From Gemmatimonadales bacterium (GTDB lineage: Bacteria; Gemmatimonadota; Gemmatimonadetes; Gemmatimonadales; GWC2-71-9): 64,000 bases of DNA. Positions within the stretch are counted from its first letter, which is position 1; every line of letters starts with the position of its first letter. Of the stretch, positions 52,600 through 60,029 are shown piece by piece. The position numbers and the translations under genes are program-made. The stretch covers positions 124,001-188,000 of the forward strand of contig JAWKQM010000006.1 in assembly GCA_041390145.1 (NCBI GenBank). Reading direction: 5' to 3'. The notes beneath the pieces were generated by a model. It had not been told where the DNA came from. It did not search any database and was given only the letters and a program-made list of their open reading frames with translations.

Positions 52600-52628
52600 T
52601 TGACTTGCTTCACGCCGTGGTGTATTGT
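52600..52628 (+). promoter_or_regulatory. Putative promoter of scpA-scpB
   Basis: TTGACT (52600-52605), 17-base spacer, TATTGT (52623-52628). Start point near 52635, consistent with a scpA start downstream and not with the first possible TTG at 52600. Confidence 0.6.
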
Positions 52629-52686
52629 TCCGCGCGCCATCAGTGGCGCCACACCCGGTCCACCCCACCCTCGATCCGGACGACGG

Positions 52687-53451
52687 TTGGAACAGCCTGC
52701 CGCCCTCACCTTGCCTGAACCGCCGACTGCGGCGTTGGGAGCCTCGCCGGCCTTCGTGGTCGAACTCGAGGCCTTTTCGGGTCCCCTCGATCTCCTGCTG
52801 CACCTGCTGCGGGAGGAAGAACTCGAGATCTCGGACATTCCGATCGCGCGGATCGCGGACCAGTTCCTCCACGTCATCCACGACCTCGGGCTCAACCAGG
52901 CGGCCGACTACCTGGAAATGGCGGGGCGCCTCCTCCGCCTCAAGGCGCAGATGCTGCTCCCGCGCCGGAGCGAAGAGGACGGCTGGGAGGATCCCCGCGC
53001 GGAGCTGGTCCGTCGCCTCCTGGAATACCAGCAGATCCGCGAGGTGGCGCTCTGGCTCGGTCGCGCGGCGGAGCGGCGGGCCGACCAGTATGCCCGCGGA
53101 TACCTGCCCGCACCGCCTGCGCTCCCCCCACCGCCGCTGCAGGTCGACCTCGTGGAGCTGCTCGAGGCGGTGGCGCGAGTCATCGAGGGGATCCCGACGC
53201 CCGTCCTCCACCGGGTGGTGGCCCGTCCGCTCGATGTCGAAGGGGCAACCCGGCGGCTGCACGCCCTGCTCGAGGACCGGGACGAGTTCGGCTGGCGCGA
53301 GGCGCTGGGGCCGGAGCCGACCATTACCGATGTGCTTTCCACACTCCTCGCGCTGCTCGAACTGGCGCGCCGGGGGACTGTCTCCCTGACTCAGGCGGCT
53401 CCGTTTGCGCCTATGGTGATTCGCCGTGACACCTCTCGCGCAGTTGATTGA
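52687..53451 (+). CDS. scpA: Segregation and condensation protein A
   Basis: Kleisin that bridges the two Smc heads in the condensin complex. About 254 residues from the TTG at 52687; TTG codons at 52711 and 52735 are alternatives, since the promoter rules out the longest frame. Family core: VVELEAFSGPLDLLLHLLREEELEISDIPIARIADQF, read in blocks, then AGRLLRLKAQMLLPR, and a C-terminal winged helix (VLSTLLALLELARRGTVSLTQ). scpB overlaps its end by 26 bases. Confidence 0.9.
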   Translation: MEQPAALTLPEPPTAALGASPAFVVELEAFSGPLDLLLHLLREEELEISDIPIARIADQFLHVIHDLGLNQAADYLEMAGRLLRLKAQMLLPRRSEEDGWEDPRAELVRRLLEYQQIREVALWLGRAAERRADQYARGYLPAPPALPPPPLQVDLVELLEAVARVIEGIPTPVLHRVVARPLDVEGATRRLHALLEDRDEFGWREALGPEPTITDVLSTLLALLELARRGTVSLTQAAPFAPMVIRRDTSRAVD

Positions 53452-54010
53452 AGCGGCGCTGTTCGCCGCCGCCCGCCCGCTGACGGCGGAAGAGCTCACC
53501 GTCCTCGACGCCGACGCGTCGCTGGCCGATGTGCGGACCGCGCTCGAGCAGCTGCGGGAAGTCTACGACTTCAGCCAGCACGCCATCGAGCTTGTCGAGA
53601 TGGCGGGTGGCTTCCAGCTCCTGACCCGGCCCGCCTTTGCGCAGGCCCTCGAGCGGGCCCAGTTCACCTCCCGCGCCTCCAAGCTCACCTCGGCGGCGCT
53701 GGAGACGCTCAGCATCATCGCCTACCGGCAGCCGGTGGGACGCAGCGAAATCGAGGAGATTCGCGGCGTGTCGGCCGGCGGCGTCCTGCGCTCGCTCCAG
53801 GAACGCGGCCTCATCGAGGTGGTCGGCCGGAGCGAGGCCCTCGGCCGCCCCCTGCTGTACGGCACCTCGCCGATGTTTCTCGAGCTCCTGGGGCTGAAGG
53901 ATCTGTCGGACCTGCCGCGCGCGGAGGAACTGAGCATCGCCATCCAGCCCCCGCGGCCGCTGACGCCGGATGAAGACGCCGCCGCCGCCTACGTGCCGGC
54001 CGAATCGTGA
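53426..54010 (+). CDS. scpB: Segregation and condensation protein B
   Basis: Dimeric winged-helix partner of ScpA and Smc. 194 residues from a GTG inside scpA. LAQLIEAALFAAARPLTAEEL and ALETLSIIAYRQPVGRSEIEEIRGVSAGGVLRSL, read in blocks, are the family signatures; GRPLLYGTSPMFLELLGL follows. The stop overlaps the pseudouridine synthase start by 4 bases. Confidence 0.93.
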   Translation: MTPLAQLIEAALFAAARPLTAEELTVLDADASLADVRTALEQLREVYDFSQHAIELVEMAGGFQLLTRPAFAQALERAQFTSRASKLTSAALETLSIIAYRQPVGRSEIEEIRGVSAGGVLRSLQERGLIEVVGRSEALGRPLLYGTSPMFLELLGLKDLSDLPRAEELSIAIQPPRPLTPDEDAAAAYVPAES

Positions 54011-54738
54011 GTGAAATGCGGCTGCAGCGCGCCCTCGCGCGCGCCGGGATCGCCTCCCGGCGCGCGGCGGAGGAACTAATCCGTGCCGGCCGCGTACGGG
54101 TGGACGGGAAGGTCGCCGAGCTCGGAAGCAAGGTCGACCCCGATCGGCAGAAGATCACAGTCGGCGGCAAGGCGGTGCAGGTCGTCTCCCGCCGCTGGCT
54201 CGCGTTCCACAAGCCACTTGGTGTCGTCACGACGGCGAGTGACGAGCAGGGTCGGCGGAACGTGCTCGAGTTCATCAAGGATCCGGCCGGGCTCACCTAC
54301 GTGGGGCGGCTCGACGTCATGACGACCGGCCTGCTGCTCCTGACCACCGACGGCGAGGCCGTGCATCGCCTCACCCACCCCACGTACCGGGTCCCGCGGC
54401 GGTATACCGCCCTGGTCCACGGTCGATCCGCCGCCGAACTCGAGAAGCTGGTGCGCGAGCGGGTCGTGGTGGAGGGGCGCCCCGTGGTGGCGGAAGACGT
54501 CCGGGTGCGGCCCGGCAAGGAAGGGCGCTGCATCCTCGACGTGACACTGACGGAAGGCCGCAACCGGATCGTGCGACGCTGGTGTGAGGCGATGGGCCTC
54601 AAGGTCGAACGTCTGGCCCGGCTCTCGTACGGCCCCGTTCGGCTCGGTGACCTCCCCGTCGGGCGCTCACGGCCCCTCACGCCCCGCGAGGAGGCTGCGC
54701 TCTACAAGACGATTCGGCTCGATCCGTCCGGCGACTGA
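54007..54738 (+). CDS. Ribosomal large-subunit pseudouridine synthase, RluB/RsuA family
   Basis: 243 residues. An N-terminal S4 domain (MRLQRALARAGIASRRAAEELI) precedes the RsuA-type catalytic domain with Asp in GRLDVMTTGLLLLTTDGE. The C-terminal ITEGRNRIVRRWCEAMG-like block (VTLTEGRNRIVRRW) fits RluB/RluE/RsuA. Position directly after scpA-scpB is the common place for RluB, whose target is U2605 of 23S rRNA in E. coli. Confidence 0.9.
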   Translation: MSEMRLQRALARAGIASRRAAEELIRAGRVRVDGKVAELGSKVDPDRQKITVGGKAVQVVSRRWLAFHKPLGVVTTASDEQGRRNVLEFIKDPAGLTYVGRLDVMTTGLLLLTTDGEAVHRLTHPTYRVPRRYTALVHGRSAAELEKLVRERVVVEGRPVVAEDVRVRPGKEGRCILDVTLTEGRNRIVRRWCEAMGLKVERLARLSYGPVRLGDLPVGRSRPLTPREEAALYKTIRLDPSGD

Positions 54739-54784
54739 CGGGCATTCGCCCCGCACGCGCGGACCACCCCCCGGAGGAGTACGC

Positions 54785-55765
54785 ATGACCGCACCGCAGG
54801 CATCCACCCCCAGTGCCATCTCGGAACGCCTCCCGCTCGTCGTCAAGGAGGTCGGCCTCCGTATCGTCGGGCAGGACATGATGATCGAGCGGCTCCTCAT
54901 CGGGCTGCTGACCGGCGGGCACGTGCTGCTCGAGGGCGTGCCGGGCCTCGCCAAGACCCTCGCCGTGCGTTCGCTGTCGGAGATCATCTCCGCCACCTTC
55001 TCCCGGATCCAGTTCACGCCCGATCTCCTCCCGGCCGACGTGATCGGCACGATGGTGTTTGACCAGAAGAACCAGGAGTTCCGGGTCAAGAAGGGACCGC
55101 TCTTCGCGCAAATCATCCTGGCCGACGAAATCAACCGCGCCCCCGCGAAGGTGCAGTCGGCGCTGCTCGAGGCGATGCAGGAAAAGCAGGTCACCATCGG
55201 CGGCGCCACCTTTCAACTGACCGAGCCCTTCCTCGTCCTGGCCACGCAGAACCCGATCGAGAACGAGGGCACCTATCCGCTGCCCGAGGCGCAGCTCGAC
55301 CGGTTCATGCTGAAGGTGCGGGTCGGGTACCCGACGCGGGACGAAGAACGGGAGATCCTGCTCCGGATGGCTGGTGGTGCGCCGATTCCCGTGCGGAAGC
55401 TGCTCGATCCGGCGGGCATCATGGCGGCACGTGCCGAGATCGCGAACCTCTACGCCGACCAGAAGGTGCTCGACTACCTGGTTGATGTGGTCCGCGCCAC
55501 GCGCGACCCGGCCTCGGTCGGTCTGTCCGAACTCAAGCCGTTGATTGCCTTCGGCGCCTCCCCGCGCGCCTCCATCGCGCTGGCGCAGGCCGCCCGCGCC
55601 CATGCCTTCCTCCGCGGCCGCTCCTACGTCGTGCCCGAGGATGTGCGGGCGCTGGCACCCGACGTTCTCCGGCATCGCGTGGTGCTGACCTTCGAAGCGG
55701 AAGCCGAGGACGTCGACGCCGACGTCGTCATCCAGCGCGTCCTGGCCGCGGTCCCCGTCCCGTGA
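54785..55765 (+). CDS. MoxR family AAA+ ATPase (BatR-like)
   Basis: 326 residues from the ATG at 54785 with GGAGGAG six bases upstream. Walker A is GVPGLAKT, and Walker B is IILADEINRAPAKVQSALLEAMQEKQVT in blocks; QNPIENEGTYPLPEAQLDRF is the MoxR signature. MoxR ATPases act as chaperones with VWA-domain proteins, which are encoded next. It is the first gene of the Bat operon. Confidence 0.93.
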   Translation: MTAPQASTPSAISERLPLVVKEVGLRIVGQDMMIERLLIGLLTGGHVLLEGVPGLAKTLAVRSLSEIISATFSRIQFTPDLLPADVIGTMVFDQKNQEFRVKKGPLFAQIILADEINRAPAKVQSALLEAMQEKQVTIGGATFQLTEPFLVLATQNPIENEGTYPLPEAQLDRFMLKVRVGYPTRDEEREILLRMAGGAPIPVRKLLDPAGIMAARAEIANLYADQKVLDYLVDVVRATRDPASVGLSELKPLIAFGASPRASIALAQAARAHAFLRGRSYVVPEDVRALAPDVLRHRVVLTFEAEAEDVDADVVIQRVLAAVPVP

Positions 55766-55799
55766 TGCCCGGCGCCCCCGCCTGGAGGCGCCTCCCGAC

Positions 55800-56684
55800 A
55801 TGACGCTGGTGTCCCAGGAAGTCCTCAAACAGGTCAAGACGATCGAGCTTCGCACCCGCGGGCTGGTGTCGTCGCTCTTTGCCGGTGAGTACCGCTCCAC
55901 CTTCCGCGGACAGGGGATGGAGTTCGCCGAGGTGCGCGCGTACGAAATCGGCGACGACTACCGCACCATCGACTGGAACGTCTCCGCCCGCCTCGGCAGC
56001 CCCTACGTCAAGACCTTCACGGAGGAGCGGGAGCTTACCGTCCTCCTCGTGGTGGACCACTCCGGCTCCACCCGGTTCGGGGAGCCGCGCACCAAGGCGG
56101 GGCTCGCCGCCGAGGTCGCGGCCGTGCTGGCGCTCGCGGCCGCACGCCAGAGCGACCGCGTGGGCGCGCTGCTCTTTTCCGATCGCGTGGAGCAGGTGAT
56201 CCCGCCCCGGAAGGGCCGGCGTCACGCGCTTCGGGTGATCCGGGACCTCGTCGCGTTCGAGCCCGCCGGGCGGAGCACCGATCTGTCGGCGAGCCTCACC
56301 TACGCGGTCCGGCTCCTGAACCACCGGAGCATCGTCGTCATCCTCTCCGACTTCCTCGCCCCCAACTGGGAACGGCCCCTCCAGCGTCTCGCCGGACGAC
56401 ACGAAGTGGTGGCGGTCACGGTGGACGATCCGCGCGAGCGCGCCCTGCCGGCGTCGGGATGGCTCGACCTGGAAGACGCGGAGTCAGGACAACGGGTCAT
56501 GATCAACGCGGGGGACCGCGAGGTGCGAGGCCGACTGGCCAGCCTGGCGGAGCGCCGGGTCGAGGAGCGGCGCCGCAGCCTCGCCGCCGCGGGCGTCGAT
56601 CACGTGGCACTCATCACGGGGCAGGACTATGCGCTGCCGCTGCGGCGGGCGTTCGCGCTCCGTGCCAAGCGGTTGCATCGCTGA
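55800..56684 (+). CDS. DUF58 protein of the Bat operon
   Basis: 294 residues. RTRGLVSSLFAGEYRSTFRGQGMEFAEVRAYEIGDDYRTIDWNVSAR, readable in consecutive blocks, is the DUF58 signature. A VWA-like fold with DHSGSTRFG (partial MIDAS) follows from about residue 80. It usually partners MoxR and the VWA proteins at the membrane; there is no membrane segment here, so it is cytosolic. The stop shares one base with the next start. Confidence 0.9.
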   Translation: MTLVSQEVLKQVKTIELRTRGLVSSLFAGEYRSTFRGQGMEFAEVRAYEIGDDYRTIDWNVSARLGSPYVKTFTEERELTVLLVVDHSGSTRFGEPRTKAGLAAEVAAVLALAAARQSDRVGALLFSDRVEQVIPPRKGRRHALRVIRDLVAFEPAGRSTDLSASLTYAVRLLNHRSIVVILSDFLAPNWERPLQRLAGRHEVVAVTVDDPRERALPASGWLDLEDAESGQRVMINAGDREVRGRLASLAERRVEERRRSLAAAGVDHVALITGQDYALPLRRAFALRAKRLHR

Positions 56685-57433
56685 TGACCGCGCTCTTTTT
56701 GCTCCTCGCCCTGCAGCAGGCGCCGCTCCCGCAGGTCGGGGACACGATCTGGCTGGTCCGCACCATTCCCGCGCCCGTTGGCCGGGAGGCACGCGTGGCG
56801 CCCTGGAACCCCGAAGGGGCCGTCGAGGCTCTCGGGCCGGGGATGCTGGTTCGCCGCGGAGACTCGCTGGACGTGCGCTACCCGGCGGTCGGCTGGTTGC
56901 CGGGGTCGCACACGGTCGAGGTACCCGGCCCGGTGCTCGTGTCGCCCGACGGAACCACCGACTCGCTGCCGCCGGCGACGCTGACGGTGACCATCGCGAG
57001 CGTGCTGCCGGTGCTTCCCGGTGACTCGCTACCGCCTGCGCAGCCGGAGGCCGCCCCGATTCTCCGGCCGATCCAGACCGCGGTCCCGGTGCTGGTGCTG
57101 GTGTTGCTCGCCGTGCTCCTGCTGATTCCGGTCCACCTCTGGTGGCGCCGCCGCGGGCGTCCCATCACGGCGCCGAGCACCGGGGAGGCACCGCTGCCAT
57201 CCGCGCTCCCGCTCGAGACCTGGATGAACGCCGGCGAGCCCCGCGCTGTGCTGGCCGCCTCCGCCGCGCGTCTCCGCGCCGCGGCGTCCGCCCACCCCTC
57301 GCCAGAAGCGGCGGCGCTGCTGCAGCAGCTGGACGACGCGCTCTTCGGGCCGGGCGATGTCTCGGCGGTCATCCCTCGTGCCGAGGCGGCGGTCGCCCTG
57401 GCCATGCGGCTCGAGGAAGCCCCGCCCGCATGA
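56684..57433 (+). CDS. Single-pass membrane protein of the Bat operon
   Basis: 249 residues. A short hydrophobic start (TALFLLLALQQ) may be an uncleaved or weak signal peptide. The N-terminal 120 residues look periplasmic and beta-rich; one transmembrane segment (about 129-148, VLVLVLLAVLLLIPVHLWW) is followed by a helical cytosolic tail. The position between the DUF58 gene and batA matches the DUF4381-type or small BatD-like proteins in such operons. The start resembles the start of the BatD-like gene at 60023, so they may be related. Confidence 0.7.
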   Translation: MTALFLLLALQQAPLPQVGDTIWLVRTIPAPVGREARVAPWNPEGAVEALGPGMLVRRGDSLDVRYPAVGWLPGSHTVEVPGPVLVSPDGTTDSLPPATLTVTIASVLPVLPGDSLPPAQPEAAPILRPIQTAVPVLVLVLLAVLLLIPVHLWWRRRGRPITAPSTGEAPLPSALPLETWMNAGEPRAVLAASAARLRAAASAHPSPEAAALLQQLDDALFGPGDVSAVIPRAEAAVALAMRLEEAPPA

Positions 57434-58401
57434 GCCTCGCGCGTCCCTTCCTGCTCCTGCTGTTGCTGCCTCTCGTCTGGTGGTGGTGGAGGCGACGAAC
57501 GCCCTCACCCGGCCTCCTCTACAGCGACGTGTCGCTTCCGGCCGCGCTCGGCGGCCCGCCGTGGTGGCTTCGCCTGCCGCCCATCCTGCGCACGGCGGCG
57601 CTTGCCTGCTTCATCGTCGGCGCGGCGGGGCCGCGGGTCGGCGGGAGCCGAATCGAGATGAAGAAGGACGGCATCGCCATCGTGATCGCGATCGACATCT
57701 CGAGCAGCATGTACGCCGAGGACTTCGCGCCGTCGAACCGGCTGGAGGTGGCCAAGGCGCAGGCCATCGATTTCATCAACGGGCGCAGCGCCGACCGGAT
57801 CGGACTGGTGGCGTTCGCGGCCGAAGCGCTGACCCAGGTGCCGGTCACGCTCGACTACCCGGTGCTCGAGCAGGCGGTCACCGATCTCCGGATCGGGAGC
57901 CTGGAAGACGGGACGGCCATCGGCAGCGGCCTCGCGACGGCCGTCAACCGGCTCCGTCGCGCCCCCGAAAAGTCGAAGGTGGTCCTGCTGCTGACGGACG
58001 GCGAGAACAACCGCGGACTGATCGACCCGCGCACCGCGGCGGCGACGGCGGCGTCGTTCGGGATTCGCGTCTACACGATCGGGGTGGGCACGGAAGGGGA
58101 AGCGCCGATTCCGACGGGGCGGAGCGCCACCGGCCTCCGCTACGAAGTCCTGCCGGTCCGGATCGACGAGCCGCTGCTGAAGGAGATTGCGGCGACGACG
58201 GGTGGCCGGTACTTCCGGGCGACGGACAGCGAGGCGCTCGCGCGCATCTTCAAGCAGATCGACGGCCTCGAGAAGACCCCGGTGCAGATCACCCGGTACC
58301 TGCACTACGAAGAACTGACCAAGCCGCTGGCCATCGCGGGGCTCGCGCTCCTCGGGCTCGAGTTGCTGATGGGCGCGACGGTGGCGGTGCGCGTCCCATG
58401 A
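57430..58401 (+). CDS. batA: VWA-domain membrane protein BatA
   Basis: 323 residues. N-terminal membrane segments (about 5-20 and 55-73) flank a short loop, then a VWA domain with complete MIDAS (DISSSM, then TxxG-like DGTAIGSGL and TDGENN), and a C-terminal membrane segment near 300-320. This is the BatA layout of the Bacteroides aerotolerance operon. It overlaps its neighbours by 4 bases on both sides. Confidence 0.9.
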   Translation: MSLARPFLLLLLLPLVWWWWRRRTPSPGLLYSDVSLPAALGGPPWWLRLPPILRTAALACFIVGAAGPRVGGSRIEMKKDGIAIVIAIDISSSMYAEDFAPSNRLEVAKAQAIDFINGRSADRIGLVAFAAEALTQVPVTLDYPVLEQAVTDLRIGSLEDGTAIGSGLATAVNRLRRAPEKSKVVLLLTDGENNRGLIDPRTAAATAASFGIRVYTIGVGTEGEAPIPTGRSATGLRYEVLPVRIDEPLLKEIAATTGGRYFRATDSEALARIFKQIDGLEKTPVQITRYLHYEELTKPLAIAGLALLGLELLMGATVAVRVP

Positions 58402-60029
58402 TCTTCGACTCGAAGTGGCTCCTGCTGCTCGCGCCGCTGATCGCGGCGGGTGGTGCCGCGCTCGCCTGGTGGGGGCGCCGCCGCCGCCTCGCCGCCACCG
58501 AGGCCTGGTCGGCCAGCCTCGGCGCCCGCGCCGCCCTCCGCGGTCGGGCCACGCCCTGGCTCATCGGCACGGCGGTTCTCCTGGCGTCGGTGGCTGTCGC
58601 GGGGCCCCGCGGCGGGCGGACCACGGTCAAGACCGAGGCGCGCGCGCTGAGCCTGGTCATCGCGACGGACATCAGCCGCTCGATGCTGGCCGAGGACGTC
58701 GCCCCCAGCCGACTCGGCCGCGCCAAACGGGAGGCGCGTCGCCTGGTGCAGGACCTCAGTGGCGACCGGCTCGGCCTCCTGGCGTTTGCAGGTCGCAGCT
58801 ACATCCTGACGCCGCTGACGGTCGACGGCGGCGCGGTGGCACTCTATCTCGACGGGCTCGACCCCGATCTGGCCAGCGAGGGCGGGACAAACCTCGCGGC
58901 CACCCTGATCCAGGGGCGGGAACTGCTCGAGGCCACGACCGAAATTTCCGATCGGGTGCTGGTCGTCTTCACCGACGGCGAGATCCACGACTCGATGTCG
59001 TCGGTCAAGGAGGCGGCCGCCGCCATCAAGGACGCCGGGATTCGCCTGATCCTCGTCGGCGAAGGCACGCCGGTGCCCGTCAGGATTCCGATCCGGGACG
59101 CGTCGGGCCAGCTGATCGAATACAAGCTCGACCAGGAGGGCCAGGTGGTCGAGACCAGCCTGCACGAAGAAGTGTTGCGCGCCACTGCCGATGCCGCGGG
59201 GGGCACCGTCGTGCCGGCCTCGCTCACCGATCAGGCCGGCGCGGTGCGTGATCTCGTCGCGGCGTTCAAGCGCAGCCCGAGCACCGAGAGTCGGGCCGCC
59301 GATCTTCGCCCGATGGGCTGGCTGCCGCTCCTGCTCGCGGCGATCACGCTCCTCGGGGTCACCCTCCTGCGCCGGGGCGCGTCGCTGCTTGTCATCGCGC
59401 TCGCGCTGACGCTTCCCTCGCTCGCCCAGGCCCAGCGCCCCTCCGATGGTGCCCGCGCGCTCTCCTCGGGGGACGCGACCGGGGCGGCGGGTGCCTTCCT
59501 CAAGGAGGCACGGGAGGGGAGCGACCGGGACACGGCCTTCTACAACGCCGGGACCGCCGCCCTCCGGGCCGGCGATTTCAAGGTGGCGCGCCGCGCGCTT
59601 CTCGAGGCATCCAAGACGACCGATCCGGGCCTGCGGTACCGGGCCCTCTACAACCTCGGGGTCGTCGACCTGCGCGCCGCACTGGCCGACTCGGCCCTGC
59701 GCGACACGCTCGTCGGCGAGGCCGCCTCGCACCTGCGGGAGGCGCTCCTGCTGGAGCCCGGTTCCGAGCGTGCCAAGTGGAACCTGGAATTGGCGGAACG
59801 CATGCGGCCGCCGCCACCACCATCGTCTGGCGGGGGAGGGCAGCAACCACCCCCACCGCAGGGCGGGCAGCAGCCGAAGCCGCCTGAGCAGCAGCAGAAC
59901 CAGAACCGGGGGCTGACCCGCGAGCAGGCGGAACAGATCCTGAATTCGGTCGAGCGCGAGGAGCGCGCCACCCGGAATCGCCAGTTGGATCGGCTTTCCG
60001 GCGGGATGGGAGGGGCCAAGGATTGGTAG
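58398..60029 (+). CDS. BatB-BatC fusion: VWA domain plus TPR protein
   Basis: 543 residues. Residues 1-315 are BatB: two membrane segments, VWA domain with DISRSM and VVFTDGEIHD, then a closing membrane segment (MGWLPLLLAAITLLGVTLL). Immediately after comes a signal-peptide-like stretch (RRGASLLVIALALTLPSLAQAQ), TPR repeats (about 355-470: GDATGAAGAFLKEAREG, AGTAALRAGDFKVARRAL), a Pro/Gln-rich linker and the BatC end LTREQAEQILNSVEREER. In Bacteroidetes batB and batC are separate genes. No ATG, GTG or TTG is present near the junction, so this reads as a true fusion. Confidence 0.85.
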   Translation: MIFDSKWLLLLAPLIAAGGAALAWWGRRRRLAATEAWSASLGARAALRGRATPWLIGTAVLLASVAVAGPRGGRTTVKTEARALSLVIATDISRSMLAEDVAPSRLGRAKREARRLVQDLSGDRLGLLAFAGRSYILTPLTVDGGAVALYLDGLDPDLASEGGTNLAATLIQGRELLEATTEISDRVLVVFTDGEIHDSMSSVKEAAAAIKDAGIRLILVGEGTPVPVRIPIRDASGQLIEYKLDQEGQVVETSLHEEVLRATADAAGGTVVPASLTDQAGAVRDLVAAFKRSPSTESRAADLRPMGWLPLLLAAITLLGVTLLRRGASLLVIALALTLPSLAQAQRPSDGARALSSGDATGAAGAFLKEAREGSDRDTAFYNAGTAALRAGDFKVARRALLEASKTTDPGLRYRALYNLGVVDLRAALADSALRDTLVGEAASHLREALLLEPGSERAKWNLELAERMRPPPPPSSGGGGQQPPPPQGGQQPKPPEQQQNQNRGLTREQAEQILNSVEREERATRNRQLDRLSGGMGGAKDW

